Of a stretch of DNA of 64,000 nt, positions 46,396 to 57,768 are shown piece by piece. Positions within the stretch are counted from its first letter, which is position 1. Each line of letters starts with the position of its first letter. A program made the translations under genes and the position numbers. This stretch comes from Glandiceps talaboti (taxonomy: Eukaryota > Hemichordata > Enteropneusta > Spengelidae): the NCBI RefSeq assembly GCF_964340395.1, contig NC_135569.1, forward strand, positions 14,891,019 through 14,955,018, given 5' to 3'. The notes beneath the pieces were generated by a model, which saw only the letters and a program-made list of their open reading frames with translations, ran no database searches and was not told where the DNA came from.

Positions 46396-47124
46396 CTCTT
46401 TTGTCTAGATCTATAGCCATAAAGTAACTAAAGAATGTCTCTAAAGTTTGAGCTGTTCTTTTATTCCTTTATAATACTAACACTAATCCTACTATAGTAG
46501 ACATTCAGTGTAGGGTATAATTATATTCAAACATTAATAATTGAGTTATAAATACAATCACTATGATATCGTGTCTTTAATAATATCGGTCTGACAGAAA
46601 ATATATTTTTTTTAAATGAAAATGAAGAGGTCTAAAAATGTTCATGAAAATGAATTGCACGTTTTGTTATTTTTTCCTTTATACCAGTTTCTTAGAAAGG
46701 AACGAATCCCAAATTATTTTATACAGTAGCCAACATATACATGAGAAAAAGCTATAATATTACTTTCGACCAGAAATCAACTTACAATTTTTTTTTTGTA
46801 TATTTTTGTATACAAAGTTATTACTCAGAGAGAAGACGCTATTATCTTTGTAATTTATATTTTATTTGTCATCGTGTTTCAAAGGTTTCTGTATTTCGTA
46901 AAACGTATCCCCCTTTTGTCGAATGGTGGACGGTGGTCCTGTTCTTATGAAATAAATGAAACCGCATGTCTTGAATAAACGCCAAGAAAACTAATAGAAT
47001 ATATGACAGTCCACTCTTTTCTTTCAACAGGCCTTCAGAAGATTGGGAAGGAAAGTCGGGTTTTTTGTTGTTGGTCACTATAATACAGGAAACTGGTCGA
47101 TTTTGTTGTGGGCCTTGATCATAT
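46396..47124. other. No gene recognised
   Basis: AT-rich intergenic sequence. Confidence 0.5.
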
Positions 47125-47875
47125 ACTGGCCATACTTCCCATACAACTATAACTACTTCCCATACATTACAATTGTAACTACTTGCCATATTTCACATAC
47201 AAATATAACTACCTGCCATACTTCCCATACAACTATAACTACTTGCCCTATTCCCCATACAACTATAACTACCTGCCATACTTCCATACAACTATAACTA
47301 CTTCCCATACATTACAATTATAACTACCTGCCATACTTCCCATACAACTATAACTACTTGCCATACTTCCCATACAACTATAACAACTTGCCCTATTCCC
47401 CATACAACTATAACTACTTGCCATACTTCCCATACAAAGATAACTACCTGCCATACTTCCCATACAATTCTAACTTCTTGCCATACTTCCCATACAACTA
47501 TAGCTACTTCCCATACTTCCCATACAACGATAACTACCTGCCACATTCCCCATACAACTATAGCTACTTCCCATACTTCCCATACAACGATAACTACCTG
47601 CCACATTCCCCATACAACTACCGGTATAGCTACTTCCCATACTTCCCATACAACGATAACTACCTGCCACATTCCCCATACAACCATAGCTACTTCCCAT
47701 ACAAAGATAACTACCTGCCACATTCCCCATACAACTACAGCTACTTCCCATACTTCCCATACAACGATAACTACCTGCCACATTCCCCATACAACTATAG
47801 CTACTTCCCATACAACTATATTACTTTGGCCATACTTCCGATACAACTATAGTAACTGCCATACTTCCTATAAAA
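47125..47875. repeat. 30-bp minisatellite, open on both strands
   Basis: About 25 units based on CATACAACTATAACTACTTG plus CCATACTTCC, with variants (CTACCTG, AAAGATAAC, CACATTCCC). The 30-bp period keeps decapeptide frames open: PYNYNYLPYF-like on plus and GSMAGSYSCM-like on minus. No splice or start context supports translation, so I call it non-coding. Confidence 0.9.
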
Positions 47876-48121
47876 CTATAATTTATTTACACATTTACTT
47901 AATTATATATTTTTAATATATTATTTATATTACTTATTTTTGTGTTTTGGTGAAGTGTCTGTCAATAGGAATGTGGAATAGTTGATGTTAGTCTGGACCC
48001 AATTGCTGTATGATGGTGGGTTGAACTATGTGATATTCCCTGCCCTAGTTGTATAACTCTGTGTCATATTGCACAGGGGACACTGTCCCCCCAGTGGGAC
48101 GCCTTAACATAACCGTTCTCT

Positions 48122-48265
48122 GTCTGCCTGCCTGCCTGCCTGCCTGCCTGTCTGTCTGTCTGTCTGTATGTATGTATGTATGTATGTATGTATGTATGTG
48201 TGTATGTCTGTCTATATATATGTCTGTCTGTCTGTCTATCTGGCCCTGTCTGTCTGTATGTCTGT
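48122..48265. repeat. (CCTG)n, (TCTG)n, (TATG)n compound microsatellite
   Basis: Three tetranucleotide types in series. It replaces the expected downstream part of the LINE fragment that follows. Confidence 0.95.
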
Positions 48266-48269
48266 GTCT

Positions 48270-48575
48270 ATTTGTCTGTTTACCTATTTCAGTGTTTACC
48301 CTTGGGATTGAAATATTGCCCTTAATTTTCTGACGTGTATTATAATAGTGAGTGAGAAATGAACAATATTGTGTGAAATGATGTGGCAAGTTACCTTTGA
48401 GTAAGTCGTACATAAAAGTGCAAATTTGAAGTCTATGTTGGTTAATTATATTTAGAATGTGTAATTGATTAAATAGTTGATTGGGGCCTACTGTACGATC
48501 ACTGGAAAGCATGTGGCTAAGTAACGTGTATTTAATTTGGATATTTAATTCATAAGACAATTTTATCATGGCGTC
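48270..48575 (-). mobile_element. LINE C-terminal fragment
   Basis: The minus strand encodes LNIINQHRLQICTFMYDLLK, then HYYNTRQK and ISIPRVNTEIGK, the C-terminal tail common to many CR1/L2/jockey reverse transcriptases. Both sides are truncated. Confidence 0.75.
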
Positions 48576-50044
48576 CTATTAGAAACATCAATGTGAAAAA
48601 ACACCAACTCATTGCGTGTAACTCAATAAATTACAAAAGAGTGATACATATGTAAAGTGTTTGTTATTGTATGTACAATAACAAACTGTCAATAGTCACC
48701 CTGTTTTGAAATTGGCAGTAGGGGGTGGGGATGCTGTTTTGGATTGTGATGGAAGAAAAATCCTTTTCTAAAATAGTATTTAGCATTGTCTGAAATGTGG
48801 TACATGTAAATATTTATTGTTGTCCTTGTTTACACCAATTTTGATATTACTTCGCCTAAAAGTTCAAACACAAACTATACATATACATATACATGTATTA
48901 CCTAGCTACCACACTAGTTACAAAACATGTCATGTAAATGCTTGGCTGTTTCCCAATCAATGCTTCACTTATATTGCACTTTGGGGCAAAAGTGAACTTG
49001 AACGTTGCGTAACCTTCATAGATAGTTTATAAAAGAAGTTAATCGAAATTGTTCGACTCTTCAATCAGAAAGGATTAATACACTTCTATTTCGGACACTG
49101 CATGCTATTGACACTACAAATCACCGCATCTCATCATATTCCAGTTTATATTATAATATACACTAGGTATGACAACCTAAAGTTCTCTAACATACCGGTG
49201 ACTTTACTATACATGCAATATTAATGCCTCTACACCAATGTTACCGGCCCATTTTTTTTGTGACATGGGAATCTCATTTAAAAATTACATTTAAGTTAGC
49301 TTTTCAACGCTTGGAAATATTACCTCAAAGTCTATGAATAACCTAAAATTTAGCTTAATGGAAATAAAAAATTACAGATCTGCCAGGGGGAAGCCCAAGG
49401 ACCCCCTCACCCCAGGAGGTCACTCATGCGTTCAACCAACAATTATTTGCACCAACCCTTTTACTGTCATAATGGTATTAAATCTTTCTTAAATATTTTC
49501 ACCCTAAGCTAAATTGAGATGACAATGTCTTTTAAATATGTGAAATGTTTGCCAAGTTAGTCTAAAATTGCCCTAAAACTCCAAATCTCCCCTGCCAATA
49601 ACACTACCATTAGATGTACTGACCTTTACTACAATGATGCCATTTAACCTTTTAAGAACATATTTCAACCCTATGTAAGTTATAAAGAATAGATTCTGAT
49701 ACTTGACGGTGCTGTCTTGTAAAGGTTGGAGGTTATTGGGTCTGAACAGCCTAGAAACCTGCATGCATACGAGATGACCATGTTTCACATCGTATGACGT
49801 AATCCACTCAAATGTTCCCCAGTTACCACGGTAGCCAGTATAGAGTGGTAATACACTGCTAACAACCACTTTGGTTTGTTTGACACAACGATAACATTCA
49901 TTCATGGGTAACATATAGTGTTCATTCAAAGAACATCGTCAGGAACAATTATGGACTTTATAATGGGGAAAGATTGCCATTGGCCAAACTTTGCAATTTA
50001 ACACATATGCATATTGTTAAGGGATATATCACTTTTCCTTTATA
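48576..50044. other. No gene recognised
   Basis: Intergenic. Minus-strand frame 49,573-49,929 has no recognisable motif. Confidence 0.45.
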
Positions 50045-50335
50045 AAATAAAGTGTAACTGTTCCCCAATCAAAGTAAAGTGTAACTGCTTCCCAATCAAA
50101 GTAAAGTGTAACTGCTCTCCAATCAAAGTAAAGTGTAACAGTTCGCCAAGCAAAGTAAAGTATAACTGTTCACCAAGTAAAGTAATGTATAACTGTTCCC
50201 CACAAGTAAAGTAATGTATAACAGTTCCCCAAGCAAAATAAAGTGTAACTCTTCCTCAATCAAAATGAAGGATAACTGTTCCTCAATCAAAGTAACGTGT
50301 AACAGTTCCCAAAGGAAAGTAAAGTGTACTGTTTA
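50045..50335. repeat. Minisatellite, about 27-bp unit
   Basis: About ten units of AATCAAAGTAAAGTGTAAC then TGTTCCCC with variants. Same unit as at 14,165-14,310. It directly abuts duplication block 4. Confidence 0.92.
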
Positions 50336-50344
50336 ACTGTTCCC

Positions 50345-52209
50345 CTATCTCATAGATAGTTTATTTGCAATGAAGGCCACAGGCACATAGAGTTTATACA
50401 ACACAAAATATACAGCTCAGAAAAGATAAGGGGAGAACTATTTGATTTTTTTTTGATTTTTTTTTTATTTTTTTATTTTTTTTTTTTGGGGGGGGGGTTA
50501 TGGAGGAAGTAGGTATGGCAGCAAATGTTTTATTCCAGTCAGAGTGACAGCATTTTTTTTCTACTGTCAGTCCTGCATCATTTTTTTGATGGAGTAGCAG
50601 TGCAATTTTTTTAAATTAGTCATTAAGTTTGTAATGCGTTGTTCATACCTATACCACGTCACAATGGTTCACAACTGTACCTATAAATAACTTGTTCTAT
50701 GCAAGTAGAAGAATTAGCAGTTAGTATGAAAGACGTCTGTCTACCAACCATACTTCTGCTACTTAAATTTGTATGTATAAAAGATGACTGGTAAAACATC
50801 CCTGAGGAGCTGACTGATCTGGGGAGTGCTGTACTCCTGACCCATTTGAATTGCTTTCCTTTAAGCCATCATAGTAGTACCAGGAACCAGAAGAAAATAT
50901 CTTGCATGTGTAATGTGACACTAGTTTATTGACTGCTGTCTTGTTTTTTATATTGTCTTAATTTACATAGTCCCCTTCAGATATTGACTGTGTCATTGAG
51001 ATATTGCAACAAAAATCCTGAAATATGTGTTCTTGGGTCAGAAAAGGAAAGGAAAACTTTGTGTGCACTTGGGTTTAAAGCAGAGCTACATAGTACATGC
51101 TTTAATGATAAGTGCTGGAAAAAACAGGAATTTATACTTGTATTAAAAACATTTGTGCCACCTATGGCGGCGCGCCGCCAAAGAATACATGAGAATAAGG
51201 TTTCCAAATTTGCTCATTTCTGGTGCATTGTGACAAATCTTTTTTCCACTTCTGTTTGTTATGACAATCTTTTTTTCTCAAGCCATTGCAGGATCAATTT
51301 TTTTCTGGTTCACCTGGAAAAAAAATTTTTCTCAAAATCCTCCAACCCCCCTCCCCCCCCAGAAATCAAATGATTCTCCCCTAATGGAAGCACTGTATGA
51401 AACTTGGGTTTACATTTGGAAAGCAGAATAAGTGAAACGTGATCAGCTGATTTAACTGACATTTTGTGAGCTTTACAGTGATATAAATGGATTAAAATGA
51501 ATTAAATGTATCAAATTGTTTTTTGGGTCGCAGTAATAAAAAGAATTCTACGTGGGTACCAAGCACACTCTCTCCAGATTGGGTGTCTTTGCACGCGACT
51601 GTGGTTAAAGTTCAGATAGCAGGAGATTTAGTCCGAGGTTAAATGTTGTTATACACTTAACTTGTCAGGTGGTCTGATGATTTATGTATTATACACAAGT
51701 TCGTTACTCATGACAGGTCTATGACGAATGAGAAGCGGTCCCACAGACTACACTCCACAACGTTGCAGTCTATTTGGAACATAGCTCTAGGAATACTCAA
51801 ATGGTGGTTATACTCAATTATATATGTTTTTCATGATCCAAAAGATCTTATATTTCTTCTCTCTGGCGAAGAATTTTTTTAATGACGCCCTCTACTACGA
51901 CAAGATTGGAAGCAAATCACATCGTCACAATGGACTTATCTGGTCGAAATCACGTATTGTTATCTGTTGCATTAAGCCTCATGTCATATTGACATATTGA
52001 GATCAGAAGGTCAGGTATTTTTCTTTGGCCGTACGACACAGAGTTCAGATATTGTTTGCATATAACTAATTATAACTGAATTGCACATCACGACACTCCT
52101 CGCCGTAAGTCTGGGATAGCTGTAAAACAGTCTCACAGGTAAGGGCAACTTCCTTTGAGAAATTTATATATCTTCACGTGACCACAAGTTATGAAACACT
52201 CTTAAAATG
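50345..52209. repeat. Segmental duplication block 4 (paralog of 41,240-42,165)
   Basis: Same order as block 3 but split by the 952-bp TIR element at 50,430-51,381. Similarity stops at 52,209 (CTCTTAAAATGT), just before the segment that holds the leader exon in block 3. Confidence 0.92.
50430..51381. mobile_element. Non-autonomous TIR transposon (952 bp), PIF/Harbinger-like
   Basis: Left GGGGAGAACTATTTGATTT and right AAATCAAATGATTCTCCCC are inverted with two mismatches. G-rich GGGGGGGTT then TGGAGGA repeats as a second inverted block further in. TAA flanks both sides (50,427-50,429 and 51,382-51,384), a 3-bp TWA-type duplication. The paralog at 41,311-41,330 reads AGAAAAGATCATGGAAGC, an empty site. 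A 129-residue open frame at 50,984-51,373 is not recognisable as a transposase. Confidence 0.85.
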
Positions 52210-53097
52210 TAAAGGGGCCGGGGTGGATGGGTAGACGAGATGCAATATATGTCAGCAATGTGTTTCGACATCTAGCACTGTGACCATATTCATTGCAATT
52301 CTTGACCCATAGACAAACAACCCTAATCCTGCCACGGTCACTACAAATGTATATATTTTTACACGGAATTCACATGAAAAGGGTTACTGTACAAGAATAT
52401 GGCAAAGCAGTGTCAACAATCCCGTGTATTCAATATATAAATACATAATCCGAAAAATTAGCCAAACAAATTTTGATCATCCGTGAATTGCCTTAGCCTC
52501 GCCCTGTAAACGAACTAACGTTAAAGGCAAATTTCGGATTATAATTAAAATCTGAGTGAGAAAAAAGAGTTGTTTGGTAGAGTTATAGAAAAAAGTTTGT
52601 CCAGAACTAAAGAATGGTCCCTTATAATTCACAGGACTCCACTGATAAGATAACACGAATGTGAGAACCAGGGATTGACACTCTGATCTTTAACCTAGTT
52701 AAAGACTAGCGATAAGTGCAAACTTTTATAGTGATTGTAGGTCGTACCATAAGTGCTTGAATTTGATTGATGTCAAATCTTGTCTACGAGAGGCCGCATT
52801 CATACAATAACTGTACTACAAAAACACCACATTAAACGCAGTTATATAGGTTAAGAGTAAGTGATCAGTGGTCACTGGCAAAGTATGGCAAGCCGAGTAT
52901 AGCCAAAAAATATTTTCAATTTAAATTTTGTTTTCCAAATATTGCGATTTTATTTTATATGACAATTTTTTATATTAGTTTATATAAATATTTCTGGCTC
53001 TTTTAAATATAATTTTGTCTTTAGAAATACATTTGTTTTTTATTTTACTTATTTCTCTTTTTTTGGAAATGTTTAAAACATGTTTCCTTCATAGAAC
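52210..53097. other. Upstream flank of copy D; no gene recognised
   Basis: AT-rich. The acceptor TGTTTCCTTCATAG ends 3 nt before the ATG. A leader exon like those at 11.4, 20.4 and 42.2 kb is not seen. Confidence 0.45.
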
Positions 53098-53961
53098 ATG
53101 ACATACCGAATCAGTGGTCACGAGATCCCGTCACTCTTGCACGCAATGACTAAATGGCTGCCAGGCTGCCTGCCAGTCTACCAGTTGATCAAACACAACT
53201 ACAGCAATACCTGGCCAACTGTGACCATCTACACAGATAATGATGACGTGGAGAAGATTACCACTGTTCTGTGTTCATGTGGAAATTATGAAAACAGTCT
53301 TACTGGCAGAACATACCTTTTTCATAGTGTGGATGGTGAGATGTTGAGGCTTCTCCTGAATGATCCTGGTATTATAGATTGGACAAGTGATCGTATTCAG
53401 TTCGACATCATGCCAATGACAAACTCGCAAGTAGTTAACGAGGTCATGGGTCAACACGGCAGAGAAATACCTGAATATCAACTCAAACCTGATTTTCTCA
53501 GTGGCTGCCAAATCTATACCCTTGGTGATCGAGACAGGATGATGACAATGGCTGAACGGCCATTGCCTGCAGGATTTAAACTTGGAAAACTCAAACATGA
53601 ACATAATCGGCTCATGCAGAGCAAATGGTCTTATCCACAACCCGTCTTGAGTTTAGAAAACTACTCCAATACTATCCAACGCTTACCGAATCTTGCTATT
53701 TACAACGAGAAAGATGAGATAGTGTCGTGGGCAGTTCTCAGGGCATTTGGTGATATTGGTTATACGCACACATTATCTGAGTTTCGTGGACAGGGTCTAG
53801 CAAGTATACTTACTGCAAAGCTGGCCAAAAGATCACTTGAAGATGGAAATAATCCCTTTGTGGTCATTCCAAACATAAACAAGGTATCTATCAAAATGCA
53901 CGAAGCGCTAGGTTTTACAAGACAAAATACTGACAATGTTCACTATTATCGTTTTCTTTAG
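53098..53961 (+). CDS. Glycine N-acyltransferase-like protein, copy D (most diverged)
   Basis: Intact, 287 residues. The N-terminal domain has LPGCLPVY and NDPGIIDW; the GNAT domain has TLSEFR followed by RGQGLA in place of TLPEYR/RKQGFA. The conserved Glu and the R-x-x-G-x-A CoA loop are kept. The C-terminus is shorter (ends VHYYRFL). DNA similarity to copies A-C is high through about codon 75 and then drops sharply, including at silent sites. The acceptor CTTCATAG directly precedes AACATG. The most distant copy and the best candidate for a different acyl acceptor (inference). Confidence 0.88.
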   Translation: MTYRISGHEIPSLLHAMTKWLPGCLPVYQLIKHNYSNTWPTVTIYTDNDDVEKITTVLCSCGNYENSLTGRTYLFHSVDGEMLRLLLNDPGIIDWTSDRIQFDIMPMTNSQVVNEVMGQHGREIPEYQLKPDFLSGCQIYTLGDRDRMMTMAERPLPAGFKLGKLKHEHNRLMQSKWSYPQPVLSLENYSNTIQRLPNLAIYNEKDEIVSWAVLRAFGDIGYTHTLSEFRGQGLASILTAKLAKRSLEDGNNPFVVIPNINKVSIKMHEALGFTRQNTDNVHYYRFL

Positions 53962-56900
53962 TGTGATAGATAATTTCTCTAACTTACAGCCGATCCCTTG
54001 TATCGCACTTTTGCAGAAATACACAATTCGTGGTCATGCAATAGTTAGTAGTAATGCCTTTCCATGGGTACCTTTTGAACAACACTTAATTTTTATTGAT
54101 TGACGCCATTGACTTATCAATGGCGAGTTCGACTTTTGTTGTGAATTATGCGGCATATACATGTACAATATATACTTTTAAAATTTTAAAAGAAATATAC
54201 TTTAGTTGTCACAGTGCTAGATATGATCTTTTAGAACCCCCCCCCCCTCCCCATGACAGTCATTTGGTCAAACCTGACGTTGTCACTGACAACGTCAAAA
54301 GAATAGCGTACTGTATAAGCTACACATTTTACGATGTCTAGAAAGTATTAGCCACCCCTCTCATATTCACATCGACTGTGCCATTCAACAATACGACTAT
54401 ATTCTCAACAAACTTCAAACCAGACAACATGGATGCGGACACTTGAATTGAGAAGACATGAATCATAATACAGTTGATATATTTTGGTACGCCCACCTAT
54501 CATTCTCAAGATAACCCTGGAAACATCATAAAGGCTAGGAATATTCCAGACTGATATATGCAGCAACCTCCTAACTTCCATAATGTAAATTTGGCAAATG
54601 ATATCTGGGGATAATGCCAGGGGAGATGACGTCACTGACAGTCACGTGTTGGGTGGACAAACCTAAACTAAAAGTTACATCTTTTTGCAAACCAATTTGC
54701 CTAGTACGCTTTGAGTTCAAGATGATTTTCTGGAGGGGGTGATGGCTTGTAAGTTTTTGACCAAAAATTAAATCTCCTTACATTATACCTTTATATTATA
54801 TACTTTTTTTATTATATCTTTATAGAATACCCATCAAATACACTGGCAATTCTTCGAGGTATATCCTAAAACCTAGGCTGGGCTGTTGGGTTGAATTTGG
54901 ACCATTGGGTTGGACTCTTGGGAAAATGAAATGAAAATACAGTCTTAATGAAATGAACCTTACACTATGGCCAATGTTACTTTCTCTCTGTCTACTATTT
55001 GTCAACGCACATTTAGGCCACATAAGGGATTATACCATGCATGAGCCAAATTTAACAAAACACATGGAATATATACTCTGGTCGTTCTACGTCACGACAA
55101 CGCATGTCTACGTCACTAGTGTTGCTGTGTTCGAAATATGGCTCAAAACGTTCAAGATTACCATTACTTTCCCAGATTTGATATTACTGGTGCTGGTATA
55201 ATTATGTTATTCTCCAACATTTTCCTTCATTCAACCGGAAAACTTACTCGTGACCTAGTGGGGGTTGTCACTATTCATCTAGTGACTTGTTGGTGACAAA
55301 GGCCCCTTAGGTTACTTATATGTTCCTTTATATTTGGGAATAGCACCAAAGTGGCCATTTTTATTTGGGAGGGGAGGTGCAGATTATCTTATGCCATTTT
55401 TTTATATAATATATGACTAACACTTGTCTATGTATGCAAACACACACACACAAGTGCACAGTCTGAAAGTATGCTAAAAATTACACACATATAATGCATT
55501 CAATTCTAATTTATTGTAAATACTGTTTTACTGTTTTATGGACAATAACGTATATATCTAATGTAATCTACATTAACTTTCAAGAGGCAAAATAGATGCT
55601 ACACTATGATTGAATCATCAAAACAAACATACCAACATACACCAAAGTTTAAATATATAGTAATGATAATCACTAATACAGTTGCATTGTAAAGGACATG
55701 ATCTGCAGAGTTTATGTTGTTTCGTTTGAGGTAATGTTTGTTACTTATTACCTTTGAAGTGACCACATGGATGACAAATGCGTATTTATTTTGGATGTTC
55801 AATTAATAAACAATCTTACCATTTTTTCCTACTTTAAAAAAAACCCAATACGATCAGCATTGACCAAGTCCGTGTTTGCAATTAAGAAATTACAAAATTC
55901 CACGGTATTGTGTAAAGACATTGCTATTGTATATAACATTACAAACATTTTACGCATTTAAAATTTGTTTGCAATTAATTCCAATCTTGGACTTGGTATA
56001 GATCATTTCACTTTTTTTTTCAAGTATAGTTGTTTTATTCACTAAAATCTGAAATAAATACTCATTTTAAGATACCTATAGTAAATGTACTGCGGAATAC
56101 TTTGATATAGCTTGGTTTTAAGAGAACACATCAGACAAACCATACATCTATGATATAACTTTTCCATATTATGTCATCAACTTGGCTAACAACACTTGGA
56201 GACATCTATTATTGCCAACAAAGGCCTGCATTGATATTAACATTATACTAAGATTTAATACAAAATATCAATAATTGTAAACTCATCTTGTACAACTGTA
56301 ACTAAGTAACCCTTATAAGAAAGCAAGTATATATACTGAAATATTACAAGTTCAACTCTTTATAACATTTCTTGCACAATGGTTGCAATAACCCCCACCC
56401 CCCCAAACATTTCCTGTTTTGAACCAAGAAATGTAGACTTGTAATAAAATTATAAATTGGCACAAAAGCACACAAAATTTTGTCAAATTACACTCTGTCT
56501 TCCGTTGAATTCTCATAAAAATTATACATCTTGATAAAATGTTATTTCCAAATATTGTATAAAAATGTAAATTCTTTTTGAAGTTTTAAGCATACATTAA
56601 TTCAACTTTTAAAAAAAAGATGGTATTGATAGGTAATGTTGAGATAAAACTCACAAACCCATGTCAGCTATGTGTTAAAATGTGATTTGGCACATCTTAT
56701 GTAACATACTAGTGCTTATCAAATGGGATACAAAACAATGCATAACTGACAAAGAAGGACCTCAACTTGTACAAATTTAAAAAGAACTCAAATTCCACCA
56801 AAATCCAATTGTTAATTAATAAGTCCTTTTCAAAAGATAAATTTAAATACCGAACGACAAGTAATTTTTTTAATTCATTCACTTGATATCACAATGAGTC

Positions 56901-57231
56901 TATCAGTGCTGTTGAAAGTTAAATGTATTTATTGCAGAATTCAATGTCCTATTCTGTGCCCAAATGCCTGTACATTTACTCAGTCATTCTTGGTCCAACC
57001 AACATTAATATTGTATGCTGATACAAGTTTTGATTGATAAAATATGACAACAGGTAAATAGATTTTTACTATCAAATTATCACAATTATTCATCCATTTC
57101 CTTAAATATTATTTTGTTTCAACAGTGAGTCAGTTTTATGTTCATTCTACTGAATGTTTGAAACTATAATTTCGAAATTCTGTTTATCAAGTTAAAGCTA
57201 TTACCTAATGGGATGTAAATGTTTATTTTTT
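53962..57231. other. No gene recognised
   Basis: Convergent intergenic space between copy D (+) and the ABC transporter (-). A C10 run lies near 54,238. Short open frames only. Confidence 0.5.
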
Positions 57232-57237
57232 GCATAT
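57232..57237 (-). terminator. Candidate poly(A) signal of the ABC transporter
   Basis: TTTATT on plus reads AATAAA on minus, about 95 nt after the stop codon at 57,333-57,335. Confidence 0.5.
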
Positions 57238-57332
57238 ATTATGTAATTTTATAATTATGTTTGTTTTGATATGTTTTTCATCTAATCTTGTTCAGATTCC
57301 ACCACAAGGATTGCTACTTAGTTTCCATGGCA

Positions 57333-57737
57333 TTATGCTAATCTCTGTCCACTAACAAGTGTGCTGTATGCCCCTTTCATAGCTAACAGTTGTTGATGTG
57401 TGCCCTGTTCCACTACACGGCCATCTTCAATCACAAGAATTTGGTCAGCGTTCTGTACAGTGGATAACCGATGAGCAATAACAATACAGGACCTACCCTC
57501 CATTGCATTGTCTAAGGCTCTTTGAACGACCTAATAATACCGAAAGGAAAGAGTAATTAATTACCAACACACAGACAAGTGAAATATTATAGGAGTATAA
57601 AGACACATACATATCACATTAATCAGACCAAGAATTCTTCAAAATAATGATCACAATGCCATTATTATACATACAACTGACTTTCAATAGTAAGATATCC
57701 TTTTGTATCAAATGTGTACACATGTGTGAGTGCAATC

Positions 57738-57768
<31 letters not shown>

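Noticed and set aside
47298-47852. Possible repeat protein of 164-182 residues
   Set aside because: Open on both strands because of a 30-bp minisatellite; no splice sites, start context or flanking coding sequence.
50984-51373. Transposase fragment inside the 952-bp TIR element
   Set aside because: The 129-residue frame has no recognisable DDE or other domain motif and the element is too short to be autonomous.
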